Shown here piece after piece: positions 31,940 to 40,029 of a DNA stretch of 52,457 bases. This DNA is from Hyphomicrobiales bacterium (GTDB lineage: Bacteria; Pseudomonadota; Alphaproteobacteria; Rhizobiales; Rhizobiaceae), in contig JAFKJY010000108.1 of NCBI GenBank assembly GCA_017305835.1, forward strand, positions 1 to 52,457, given 5' to 3'. Both the position numbers and the translations under genes were made by a program. Position 1 is the first letter of the stretch; each line of letters starts with the position of its first letter. The notes under the pieces were generated by a model. The model was not told the origin of the DNA, did no database searches, and worked only from the letters and a program-made list of their open reading frames with translations.

Positions 31940-33118
31940 ATGATCCGCAAGCTCTTGGCGACTACCGCCCTTGCGACGCTCGTCGCTTCGGGCGCCTATG
32001 CGCAGGATGCGACCCAGCCCGCCCAGACCGCCCCGTCGACGACGCAGGCTCCGATGAGCCAGCCCGAGACGCCGATGGTGATCAAGGCCGAGGGCAACCT
32101 CGCCAGCAACGTGATCGGCAAGGCCGTCTACAACGGCACCGGCCAGGACGCGAAGAAGATCGGCTCGGTGAACGACCTCGTGCTGAGCCCCGACGGGCAG
32201 GTGCAGGCGCTGGTGATCGGCGTCGGCGGCTTCCTCGGCATCGGCCAGAAGGACGTGGCTATCGAGTACAACCTCGCCAAGTGGGAAGAGCGCGATAACG
32301 ACCGCTGGCTGGTGGTCGAGACGACCGCTGAGGCGCTGAAGGCGCAGCCGGAGTTCGACAAGCAGGCCTACCAGCCGATGCCGGCCGACGCGGACGTGGC
32401 CGAGACCAAGCCGGCGACGGCCGAGGATCTGGCCAAGGCGCCGGTGGAGGCGGCCTCGACCGAGCAGCAGCCGGCGGCCGACAGCAACCAGATGGCGGCT
32501 GCGCCGACCACCGACCAGCCCGCGGCCTCGACCTCTACCGAGCAGACGGCGCAGGCTCCGGCCACGACGACCGATGGCACGGCGAGCCAGGACCAGACCG
32601 CCTCGACCGAGCAGAAGCCGGCCGACCAGGCTGCCTCGACCGACCAGACCGCTGCCGCGGACCAGAAGCCGGCTGACCAGGCCGCTTCCGGCACCGACCA
32701 GCAGACGGCCCAGGCGCCGACGGCCACGGACAACGCGACCGACAACACGCAGACGGCCGCGATCGACCGCTCGACGCTCAAGGATCAGCCCATCGACCAG
32801 ATCCGCGCCGACGACTTCATCGGCACGACGATCTACGGCGCCGACGACGCGAAGGTCGGCGAGGTCGGCGATGTGGTCCTGTCGCAGGACGGCAAGGTCG
32901 ACGCCGTGCTGGTCGATGTCGGCGGGTTCCTCGGCATGGGCGAGAAGGAAGTCGCCCTCGGCATGGACAACCTGCACTTCATGACCGACGAGAACGGCAA
33001 GCTGTATCTCTACACGAGCCTGACCAAGGACGCGCTGGAGGCCCAGCCGGCCTACGAGGAAGGCTCCTATGCGGACAACCGCGACAAGATGCGGATGAAC
33101 GTGCCGGCGGCCAACTGA
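31940..33118 (+). CDS. Exported protein with two PRC-barrel domains
   Basis: Protein of 392 residues. Signal peptide of about 21 residues (ending GAYA-QD), first PRC-barrel (about 45-135, DLVLSPDGQVQALVIGVGGFLGIGQKDVAI), a low-complexity Gln/Thr/Ala/Asp linker (about 150-280) and a second PRC-barrel (about 285-380, DVVLSQDGKVDAVLVDVGGFLGMGEKEVAL). The two barrels are clearly duplicated. Such exported PRC proteins are common stress-induced envelope proteins in rhizobia, with unknown ligand. A perfect EcfG promoter precedes it and a strong terminator follows. Confidence 0.9.
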   Translation: MIRKLLATTALATLVASGAYAQDATQPAQTAPSTTQAPMSQPETPMVIKAEGNLASNVIGKAVYNGTGQDAKKIGSVNDLVLSPDGQVQALVIGVGGFLGIGQKDVAIEYNLAKWEERDNDRWLVVETTAEALKAQPEFDKQAYQPMPADADVAETKPATAEDLAKAPVEAASTEQQPAADSNQMAAAPTTDQPAASTSTEQTAQAPATTTDGTASQDQTASTEQKPADQAASTDQTAAADQKPADQAASGTDQQTAQAPTATDNATDNTQTAAIDRSTLKDQPIDQIRADDFIGTTIYGADDAKVGEVGDVVLSQDGKVDAVLVDVGGFLGMGEKEVALGMDNLHFMTDENGKLYLYTSLTKDALEAQPAYEEGSYADNRDKMRMNVPAAN

Positions 33119-33140
33119 GCCAAAGTCCCGGACTCCAAAG

Positions 33141-33170
33141 AAAAGGCCCGCGCTTCGGCGCGGGCCTTTT
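33141..33170 (+). terminator. Strong intrinsic terminator after the PRC-barrel gene
   Basis: AAAAGGCCCGCGC (33141-33153) and GCGCGGGCCTTTT (33158-33170) form a 13-bp perfect stem closed by a TTCG tetraloop, followed by more T. Confidence 0.93.
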
Positions 33171-33311
33171 TCGTGAACGGGTTTGCGAATTGCGTTCAGC
33201 ATCGGTTGACACTCCATCCGCCCGGCGCGACCTTTCCTTAGCGGCGGCGCAGGCCCAGATTGAGCCTCGGAAAGCGGCGGGAAGGCCGTCGCGCAAGGAA
33301 GGAGCAGAACC

Positions 33312-34259
33312 ATGCTCGACCAGATCAAGGGCCTGCATCACGTCACCTCGATGGCGCGCGACGCCGCGCAGAACAACGCGTTCTTCACGCACACGCTGGG
33401 GCTGCGCAGGGTCAAGAAGACGGTCAATTTCGACGCACCCGACGTCTACCACCTCTATTATGCCGACGAGCTCGGCCAGCCGGGCACGGTGATGACCTAT
33501 TTCCCGTTCCCGCACATTGCCCGCGGGCGGCCGGGCACCGGCGAGGTCGGCACGACGGCCTTCGCGGTGCCGGCGGGCGCGCTGCCCTATTGGGAGGAGC
33601 GCCTGGCGCAGCACGGAGTAGGCGGGCTGAAGCGCGAGACGCGCTTCGGCGAGAGCCGGCTCGACTTTTCCGGCCAGGACGGCGACGGCTTCGCGCTGGT
33701 CGAGGTGAAGGACGACCCGCGGCCGGTGTGGACCGGCGGCGGCGTGCCGGCGGAGAAGGGCATCCACGGCTTCCACTCCGTGTCGATGCGGCTGCAGGAC
33801 GGCGGGGCGAACGCCGAGCTGCTGAAGTTCATGGGCTACGAGCAGGCCGAGCAGGCCGGCAATCTGCGCCGCTTCAGCGTCGCGGGCGGCAACGGCGCCG
33901 ACACGGTCGACATCGAGACGCTGCCGATGGTCAATCCGGCCCGGCAGGGCGCGGGCTCCGTGCATCACGTCGCCTTCGCGGTGGAGAACCGGGCGAAGCA
34001 GCTCGAGGTGCGCAAGGCGCTGCTCGACACCGGCTACCAGGTGACGCCGGTGATCGACCGCGACTATTTCTGGGCGATCTATTTCCGCACGCCGGGCGGC
34101 GTGCTGTTCGAGGTCGCGACCAACGAGCCGGGCTTCGACCGCGACGAGGACACGGCGCATCTCGGCGAGGCGCTGAAGCTGCCGACCCAGCACGCGCATC
34201 TGCGGCCGTGGCTGGAGAAGCACCTGCAGCCGCTGGAGGCCGGGGAGGCCGTGTCTTGA
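33312..34259 (+). CDS. Ring-cleaving dioxygenase, MhqO-like (VOC superfamily)
   Basis: Protein of 315 residues with two vicinal-oxygen-chelate modules. Metal-ligand candidates are His in LHHVTSM (residue 9-10), a second His in FHSVSMRL and SVHHVAFAV, and Glu in GVLFEVATNEPGFDRDE near the C-terminus. Close in pattern to MhqO/PcpA-type hydroquinone dioxygenases. The next gene is an MhqD-like hydrolase whose start overlaps this stop, as in quinone-resistance operons. Confidence 0.88.
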   Translation: MLDQIKGLHHVTSMARDAAQNNAFFTHTLGLRRVKKTVNFDAPDVYHLYYADELGQPGTVMTYFPFPHIARGRPGTGEVGTTAFAVPAGALPYWEERLAQHGVGGLKRETRFGESRLDFSGQDGDGFALVEVKDDPRPVWTGGGVPAEKGIHGFHSVSMRLQDGGANAELLKFMGYEQAEQAGNLRRFSVAGGNGADTVDIETLPMVNPARQGAGSVHHVAFAVENRAKQLEVRKALLDTGYQVTPVIDRDYFWAIYFRTPGGVLFEVATNEPGFDRDEDTAHLGEALKLPTQHAHLRPWLEKHLQPLEAGEAVS

Positions 34260-34885
34260 GCCGCGACGCCTATGTGCACGCCGTGGAAGGGGCGGGCGCC
34301 GGCAAGCCGCTGCTCTTCCTCTTCCACGGCACAGGCGGCGACGAGACGCAGATGCTCGGCCTCGGCCGCGCGGTGGCGCCCGGTGCGGCCCTTGTCGCGC
34401 CGCGCGGCGATGTTTCGGAGATGGGCGCGCTGCGCTTCTTCCGGCGCGCGGCCGAGGGCGTCTACGACATGGACGACCTCGCTCGCGCCACGGCGAAGAT
34501 GGCCGGCTTCGTGCACGCTCATGTCGAGGCGGCGAAGCCGACGGCCGTCATGGGGCTGGGCTATTCCAACGGCGCCAACATCCTGGCCTCGACATTGTTC
34601 GCGGCGCCGGAGCTGTTCGATGCGGCGGTGCTGATGCATCCGCTGATCCCGTTCCAGCCGCAGATCGCGGGCAGCCTCGCCGGCCGGCGCATCCTCATCA
34701 CCGCGGGCGAGCGCGACCCGATCTGCCCGCCGCATATGACGGCACGGCTCGAAGCGTGGTTGCGCGATGCGGGCACCGACGTCACCATGGTCCGCCATCC
34801 GGGCGGGCACGAGATCAGGCCGGAGGAGATCGACGCGGCGCGCCGCTTCCTCGCGGCCGTCGCAGCAGGGGAGAAGCAGGCATGA
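34256..34885 (+). CDS. Alpha/beta hydrolase, phospholipase/carboxylesterase family (MhqD-like)
   Basis: Esterase of 209 residues. Oxyanion-hole HGTGGDE (about residue 22), nucleophile elbow GYSNGAN, acid in GERDPICPP and catalytic His in HPGGHEI complete the triad. The start is TTG 34256, overlapping the dioxygenase stop, with GGGGAGG upstream. Pairing with the MhqO-like gene suggests a role in quinone or aromatic electrophile resistance. The stop overlaps the acetyltransferase start. Confidence 0.88.
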   Translation: MSRDAYVHAVEGAGAGKPLLFLFHGTGGDETQMLGLGRAVAPGAALVAPRGDVSEMGALRFFRRAAEGVYDMDDLARATAKMAGFVHAHVEAAKPTAVMGLGYSNGANILASTLFAAPELFDAAVLMHPLIPFQPQIAGSLAGRRILITAGERDPICPPHMTARLEAWLRDAGTDVTMVRHPGGHEIRPEEIDAARRFLAAVAAGEKQA

Positions 34886-35175
34886 GCACCGACGGGATCA
34901 GGCACGAGGACAACGGCTCGAAGGGACGCTACGTCCTGCCCGGGCCGGGCGGCGCCGAGGCCGAGATGACCTACACGCGCACCGGCGAGCGGCTGATGAT
35001 CATCGACCACACCGGCGTGCCGGACGTCTTCCGCGGCCAGGGCGTCGGGGCGAGGCTCGTCACCCGCGCGGTCGAGGACGCGCGCGCGGCCGGCATCAAG
35101 ATCATACCGCTCTGCCCGTTCGCGGCCGCGCAGTTCAAGCGCCACACGGAATGGGCGGACGTCTGGAAGAAGTAG
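34882..35175 (+). CDS. NATD1/YjdJ-type small acetyltransferase, copy 1
   Basis: Compact GNAT-like protein of 97 residues: DHTGVPDVFRGQGVGARLVTRAVEDARAAGIKIIPLCPFAAAQFKRH is the family core, with RGQGVG forming the acetyl-CoA loop and the CPF motif. Start ATG 34882 overlaps the hydrolase stop (ATGA). A homologue follows 51 bp downstream. Substrate unknown. Confidence 0.87.
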   Translation: MSTDGIRHEDNGSKGRYVLPGPGGAEAEMTYTRTGERLMIIDHTGVPDVFRGQGVGARLVTRAVEDARAAGIKIIPLCPFAAAQFKRHTEWADVWKK

Positions 35176-35225
35176 CGGCGGCGGACCATATGGACGGTGC
35201 GGCACGGTCCGCGGCAGGAGGCGGT

Positions 35226-35528
35226 ATGGCCAGCGACGACATCGACATTCGTCACGCGGAAAATGGCGGGCGCGGCGCCTACACGGTCGCCCTGGCCGAG
35301 GGCGAGCGGGCGGAGCTGACCTATGCGCGCGTCGCGCTGGACCACGTCGTGGCCGACCACACCTACGTGCCGCGCGCCTTCCGCGGGCAGGGTATCGCCG
35401 AGCGAATGGTCGAGCGGCTGATCGCCGATGCGCGGGCGGCCGGAACGAAGATCACGCCCGTCTGCTGGTTCGTCGCCGGCGAATTCCGACGCCACGGCAC
35501 GGAGTGGGAGGACGTGCTGAAGCGGTAG
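35226..35528 (+). CDS. NATD1/YjdJ-type small acetyltransferase, copy 2
   Basis: Paralogue of the preceding gene, 100 residues, with the matching core DHTYVPRAFRGQGIAERMVERLIADARAAGTKITPVCWFVAGEFRRH. About half of the aligned residues are identical, so the duplication is not recent. AGGAGG precedes ATG 35226; a start at 35190 would be longer but lacks a site. Probably the last gene of the dioxygenase-hydrolase operon. Confidence 0.85.
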   Translation: MASDDIDIRHAENGGRGAYTVALAEGERAELTYARVALDHVVADHTYVPRAFRGQGIAERMVERLIADARAAGTKITPVCWFVAGEFRRHGTEWEDVLKR

Positions 35529-35577
35529 AAGCTGGCGATATCTGGAGCGTCGACGAAATTCACGCTATGATTCAAAA

Positions 35578-35823
35578 ATGTCACCAGCGGAAATTCGCAA
35601 GGAAAAGATCAAGCTTCAGGCCAATCTGCTGAACGGTCTGGCCATCGGCATCGTGCTCATCGGCGCATTCACGCCGATTACGCACTCGGTCTACGATCCC
35701 AGCATTGCCGCATCGGCATTGGGCCTGATGGCCGTCCTCGCCATCATTTGCGTCGCGACCGGCGGCGCCCTACATTATCACGCGTTGAGACGGCTCGATG
35801 CTCTTGAGGAGCAGGACCAATGA
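35578..35823 (+). CDS. Small two-helix membrane protein (81 aa)
   Basis: Not recognised. Two membrane helices (about 18-38 and 46-66) with a charged N-terminus and acidic C-terminus. Its base composition is less GC-rich than the neighbours. A TATGAT -10-like box (35566-35571) ends 6 nt before the ATG and no Shine-Dalgarno is visible, so the mRNA may be leaderless. The stop overlaps the start of a 40-residue membrane protein gene. Confidence 0.7.
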   Translation: MSPAEIRKEKIKLQANLLNGLAIGIVLIGAFTPITHSVYDPSIAASALGLMAVLAIICVATGGALHYHALRRLDALEEQDQ

Positions 35824-35942
35824 CGATCTATAACTATCTCGTCGCGCTGCTGCCGCTGGTCTGCATTGCCGTCCTGGCCGCCGTGGTGGTCAGGTTCCCT
35901 ATCGACTCACCCCGCAAGGGTCGTCTGCATCCCGGCGAATAG
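35820..35942 (+). CDS. Very small membrane protein (40 aa)
   Basis: A 40-codon frame whose ATG overlaps the stop of the preceding gene (ATGA, 35820-35823), arguing for coupled translation. It has one membrane helix (YLVALLPLVCIAVLAAVVVRF) and a basic C-terminal tail (PRKGRLHPGE). Too short for similarity to be judged. May form a two-component membrane unit with its 81-residue partner. Confidence 0.6.
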   Translation: MTIYNYLVALLPLVCIAVLAAVVVRFPIDSPRKGRLHPGE

Positions 35943-35949
35943 GCGCCGC

Positions 35950-36252
35950 TCACCACTTCACCGGCTCGCCCGGCGCGGAGGGCTCGATCGCCAGCGCGTG
36001 GAGGCCGGCCGCGATCTCGTCGGCCAGCAGCTCGTTGACGCGCCGGTGGCGCGCCAGCCGGCCCATGCCGGCGAACTCGGCGGCGACGACGCGGATGCGG
36101 AAATGCGTCTCGCCGGTGCCGTCGAAGACGCCGTGATGGCCCGAGCCGGAATGGTGGTGGCCGGCGTGGAGGTGGCTCTCGTTGACGACGGCGAGCCGCT
36201 CAGGCTTCAGCGCCGCCGTGAGCTTGGCCTCGATCGATTTCTGGATGGACAT
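35950..36252 (-). CDS. BolA family protein
   Basis: Protein of 100 residues with the BolA fold: start SIQKSIEAKLTAAL, then NESHLHAGHHH and ETHFRIRVVAAEFAGMGRLARHRRVNELLADEI. BolA proteins bind Fe-S clusters with monothiol glutaredoxins or regulate morphology genes. ATG 36252 is chosen at the first family-like residue. It diverges from the J-domain gene. Confidence 0.93.
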   Translation of the reverse strand: MSIQKSIEAKLTAALKPERLAVVNESHLHAGHHHSGSGHHGVFDGTGETHFRIRVVAAEFAGMGRLARHRRVNELLADEIAAGLHALAIEPSAPGEPVKW

Positions 36253-36397
36253 GGGCGCCTCTTCTCCCCATATGGGGGACACTCCCGCGATTCAGGTCAT
36301 GCCCGCCGGTTAGGTCGAACATCGGCCGAATGTCAATTCTTGTATCGACGGGCGAAGCGCCCATAATCCGTTTTACTGATTTGCGCAGCCGGAGCCG

Positions 36398-37009
36398 ATG
36401 AAGCCCAATCCGAACTACTTCGAGAAGATCCGCGTGCGCCGCGATCCCGAGGCGGAGCTGAAGTCGCACGCGCCGCGCTGCCAGTGGGACGGCTGCGAGG
36501 AGGCGGGCACGCACCGCGCGCCGGTGGGCCGCATGCGGGAAGGCGAGTATTTCTGCTTCTGCTTCAACCACGTGCGGGAATACAACAAGAATTTCAATTA
36601 CTTCTCGGGCCTCGGCCACGAGGACATCGCACGCTTCCAGAAGGAGGCGCTGACCGGCCACAGGCCGACCTGGCGGATGGGCACCGGCGGCGCGCGTTCC
36701 TCGCCCGACTACGCGCAGGCCCGCTCGGGCAGCGCTTCCTACTACAGCCGCACGCGCGACCCGTTCAACTTCTTCTCGTCCCGGCGGGCCGAGAACCCGC
36801 GCGAGCGCAAGCTGAAATCGCTTGAGGCCAGGGCCATGGAAACGCTTGGCCTCGGCATCAGGGCGACTGGCGCCGAGATCAAGGCGCGCTATAAGGAACT
36901 GGTGAAGCGCCACCATCCCGACGCGAATGGCGGCGACAGGAGTTCGGAAGAACGTTTTCGCGACGTGCTTCAGGCCTACCGCGTGCTCAAGCAGGCAGGG
37001 CTCTGCTAG
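36398..37009 (+). CDS. J-domain (DnaJ-like) protein
   Basis: Protein of 203 residues with a C-terminal J domain (about 140-203): METLGL..., the HPD motif in KRHHPDANGGD and the helix RFRDVLQAYRVLKQAG. The N-terminal part has a C..C pattern (CQWDGCEEAG and FCFCFNH), perhaps a metal site. Should stimulate a DnaK-type chaperone. It ends about 110 bp before cobS, a conserved neighbour in rhizobia. Confidence 0.93.
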   Translation: MKPNPNYFEKIRVRRDPEAELKSHAPRCQWDGCEEAGTHRAPVGRMREGEYFCFCFNHVREYNKNFNYFSGLGHEDIARFQKEALTGHRPTWRMGTGGARSSPDYAQARSGSASYYSRTRDPFNFFSSRRAENPRERKLKSLEARAMETLGLGIRATGAEIKARYKELVKRHHPDANGGDRSSEERFRDVLQAYRVLKQAGLC

Positions 37010-37118
37010 GCAAAAAGCCGTCAGGTCGCATGTTGCCCGGGCCGCCCGGTCTGGTAGATACGCATCCGGACATTCCGACAGCATTGCGGGCGGGGCACCC
37101 GGCCCCGCGCTTGGAGAC

Positions 37119-38108
37119 ATGATGAACAAGGTCGATCGCGACATCGCCAATCTTCCCGACACGACGGTGTCGGTGAAGGACACTTTCGGCTTCGAGTCCG
37201 ACATGGTCGTTCCCGCCTATTCGGAGGCGGACGGGCACGTGCCGGACGTCGATCCGGACTACCTCTTCGACCGCCAGACCACGATGGCGATCCTGGCCGG
37301 CTTCACCTACAACCGGCGCGTCATGGTGTCGGGCTATCACGGCACCGGCAAGTCGACCCATATCGAGCAGGTCGCGGCTCGCCTCAACTGGCCCTGCGTG
37401 CGTGTCAACCTCGACAGCCATGTCAGCCGCATCGACCTCGTCGGCAAGGACGCGATCGTCGTCAAGGAAGGCGTCCAGGTCACCGAGTTCCGCGACGGCA
37501 TCCTGCCCTGGGCCTACCAGCACAATGTGGCGCTGGTCTTCGACGAGTACGACGCCGGCCGGCCGGATGTGATGTTCGTCATCCAGCGCGTGCTGGAATC
37601 GTCGGGCCGGCTGACGCTGCTCGACCAGAGCCGCGTCATCCGCCCGCACCCGGCCTTCCGCCTGTTCGCCACCGCCAACACGGTGGGCCTGGGCGACACG
37701 ACCGGCCTCTACCACGGCACGCAGCAGATCAACCAGGCGCAGATGGACCGCTGGTCGATCGTCACCACGCTCAACTACCTGCCGCACGACAAGGAAGTCG
37801 ACATCGTGCTGGCCAAGGCCAAGCACTACCGCACCGAGAAGGGCCGCGAGATTGTCAACAAGATGGTGCGGGTCGCCGACATGACGCGCTCGGCCTTCAT
37901 CAACGGGGACCTGTCGACCGTGATGAGCCCGCGCACGGTCATCATGTGGGCCGAGAACGCCGAGATCTTCGGCAATGTCGGCTTCGCCTTCCGGCTGACC
38001 TTCCTCAACAAGTGCGACGAGCTGGAGCGGTCGATCGTGGCCGAGTTCTACCAGCGCGCCTTCGGCGAGGAGCTGCCGGAAAGCGCCGCCAACGTGGTGC
38101 TGGCTTAG
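37119..38108 (+). CDS. cobS: Cobaltochelatase subunit CobS
   Basis: AAA+ ATPase subunit of the aerobic cobaltochelatase CobNST, which inserts cobalt into hydrogenobyrinate a,c-diamide during B12 synthesis. In 329 residues, Walker A GYHGTGKST, Walker B ALVFDEYD and sensor residues in LFATANTVG are present. Start at the first of two tandem ATGs (37119) after TTGGAG. cobT follows by 13 bp; cobN is not in the window. Confidence 0.96.
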   Translation: MMNKVDRDIANLPDTTVSVKDTFGFESDMVVPAYSEADGHVPDVDPDYLFDRQTTMAILAGFTYNRRVMVSGYHGTGKSTHIEQVAARLNWPCVRVNLDSHVSRIDLVGKDAIVVKEGVQVTEFRDGILPWAYQHNVALVFDEYDAGRPDVMFVIQRVLESSGRLTLLDQSRVIRPHPAFRLFATANTVGLGDTTGLYHGTQQINQAQMDRWSIVTTLNYLPHDKEVDIVLAKAKHYRTEKGREIVNKMVRVADMTRSAFINGDLSTVMSPRTVIMWAENAEIFGNVGFAFRLTFLNKCDELERSIVAEFYQRAFGEELPESAANVVLA

Positions 38109-38121
38109 TCGGCTGGGCAAG

Positions 38122-40020
38122 ATGGCCGGACCCGGAGACAATACACGCAACAAGCCGAAGACCGGCACCGAGAGCGATGCCTTCAAGCGCGCGGTGTCGG
38201 TCTGCGTGCGCGCGATCTCCGGCGACCGCGAGATGGAGGTCGCCTTCTCCAAGGAGAAGCCGGCGCTGGCCGGAAACCGCATCCGGCTGCCCGACCTGCC
38301 GAAGAAGCCCGGCGCGAACGACATCGCCGTCACCCGCGGGCTCGGCGATTCCATGGCGCTGCGGCGCGCCTGCCACGATGCGCGGGTGCATGCGCGGCTG
38401 GCGCCGGAAGGACGCCAGGCCCGCGCGGTATTCGACGCGGTCGAGCAGGCCCGCGTCGAGGCGATCGGCAGCAAGGCCATGCAGGGCGTCTCCGACAACA
38501 TCGCGCAGATGCTGGAGGACCGCTACGCCAAGGCCAACCTCGCCGAGGTGAGCGACCGCGCCGACGCTCCGCTGGAAGAGGCCGTGGCGCTGATGGTGCG
38601 CGAGACGCTCACCGGCCGCGCCGTGCCGAAGAGCGGCGAGAAGCTGGTCGGCCTGTGGCGCGGCTTCGTCGAGGAGAAGGCGGGCGGCGACCTCGCCGGC
38701 CTCGCCGACAAGCTGGAGGACCAGACGGCCTTCGCGCGCGTCGTGCGCGACATGCTCGCCTCGATGGACATGGCCGAAGAGCTCGGCGAGGACGAGAACG
38801 ACGAGGACAGCGACGACGACGCCGACGACCAGCCGCAGGGCGAGGACCAGGAGCAGGAATCCGGCGAGACCGAGTCCGGCTCGGAGGATTCGCAGGCCGA
38901 GCAGTCGGAAGCCTCGACCGACGACCAGGAGGCCGGCGAGACGGAAGCCGTCGACGCCAGCGCCGACGAGATGTCGGACGACGAGGACCTCGATTCGGAG
39001 ACGCCGGGCGAGGCGCGGCGGCCGAACGACCCGTTCGCCAACCTGCCGCGCGAGATCGACTACAAGATCTACACCCAGCAGTTCGACGAGATGGTGGGCG
39101 CCGAGGAGCTGTGCGACGAGGAGGAGCTCGACCGGCTGCGCGCCTTCCTCGACAAGCAGCTCGCCAGCCTGCAGGGTGTCGTCGGGCGGCTCGCCAACCG
39201 GCTGCAGCGCCGCCTGATGGCGCAGCAGAACCGCTCCTGGGACTTCGACCTCGAGGAGGGCTATCTCGACACGGCGCGGCTGACCCGCATCGTCATCGAC
39301 CCGATGCAGCCGCTCTCCTTCAAGATGGAGCGCGACACCAATTTCCGCGACACGGTGGTGACGCTGCTGCTCGACAATTCGGGCTCCATGCGCGGCCGGC
39401 CGATCACGGTCGCGGCGACCTGCGCGGACATCCTCGCCCGCACGCTGGAACGCTGCGGCGTGTCCGTGGAGATCCTCGGCTTCACCACCCGCGCATGGAA
39501 GGGCGGGCAGGCGCGCGAGAAGTGGCTGAAGGAGGGCAAGCCCGCCAATCCGGGCCGGCTCAACGATTTGCGCCACATCGTCTACAAGAGCGCCGATGCG
39601 CCGTGGCGGCGGGCGCGGCGCAATCTCGGCCTGATGATGCGCGAGGGCCTGCTCAAGGAGAACATCGACGGCGAGGCGCTGCTGTGGGCGCATTCGCGGC
39701 TGATCGGCCGGCCGGAGCAGCGCAAGATCCTGATGATGATCTCGGACGGCGCGCCGGTCGACGATTCGACGCTGTCGGTGAATCCCGGCAACTATCTGGA
39801 GCGGCATCTGCGCGGCGTCATCGAGCTGATCGAGACGCGCTCGCCGGTTGAGCTGATCGCCATCGGCATCGGCCACGACGTGACGCGCTACTATCGCCGC
39901 GCCGTCACCATCGTCGACGCCGAGGAGCTGGCCGGCGCCATGACCGAGCAGCTCGCCGGCCTGTTCGGCGAGGAGGACGCCCGCGCGCTGCGGCAGGGCG
40001 GCCTGCGCCGCGCTGGATAG
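38122..40020 (+). CDS. cobT: Cobaltochelatase subunit CobT
   Basis: Partner of CobS in CobNST, 632 residues. A very acidic low-complexity middle (about 215-295, EDENDEDSDDDADDQ onward) separates the N-terminal part from a C-terminal von Willebrand A domain with MIDAS motif DNSGSMRG near residue 415 and ISDGAPVDDSTL later on. All expected landmarks are intact. Confidence 0.95.
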   Translation: MAGPGDNTRNKPKTGTESDAFKRAVSVCVRAISGDREMEVAFSKEKPALAGNRIRLPDLPKKPGANDIAVTRGLGDSMALRRACHDARVHARLAPEGRQARAVFDAVEQARVEAIGSKAMQGVSDNIAQMLEDRYAKANLAEVSDRADAPLEEAVALMVRETLTGRAVPKSGEKLVGLWRGFVEEKAGGDLAGLADKLEDQTAFARVVRDMLASMDMAEELGEDENDEDSDDDADDQPQGEDQEQESGETESGSEDSQAEQSEASTDDQEAGETEAVDASADEMSDDEDLDSETPGEARRPNDPFANLPREIDYKIYTQQFDEMVGAEELCDEEELDRLRAFLDKQLASLQGVVGRLANRLQRRLMAQQNRSWDFDLEEGYLDTARLTRIVIDPMQPLSFKMERDTNFRDTVVTLLLDNSGSMRGRPITVAATCADILARTLERCGVSVEILGFTTRAWKGGQAREKWLKEGKPANPGRLNDLRHIVYKSADAPWRRARRNLGLMMREGLLKENIDGEALLWAHSRLIGRPEQRKILMMISDGAPVDDSTLSVNPGNYLERHLRGVIELIETRSPVELIAIGIGHDVTRYYRRAVTIVDAEELAGAMTEQLAGLFGEEDARALRQGGLRRAG

Positions 40021-40029
40021 CGCGGCGCG

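Noticed and set aside
32450..32720. Short repeated motifs in the PRC-barrel linker as a CRISPR-like array
   Set aside because: They are in-frame low-complexity codons of a protein, not regular repeats with unique spacers.
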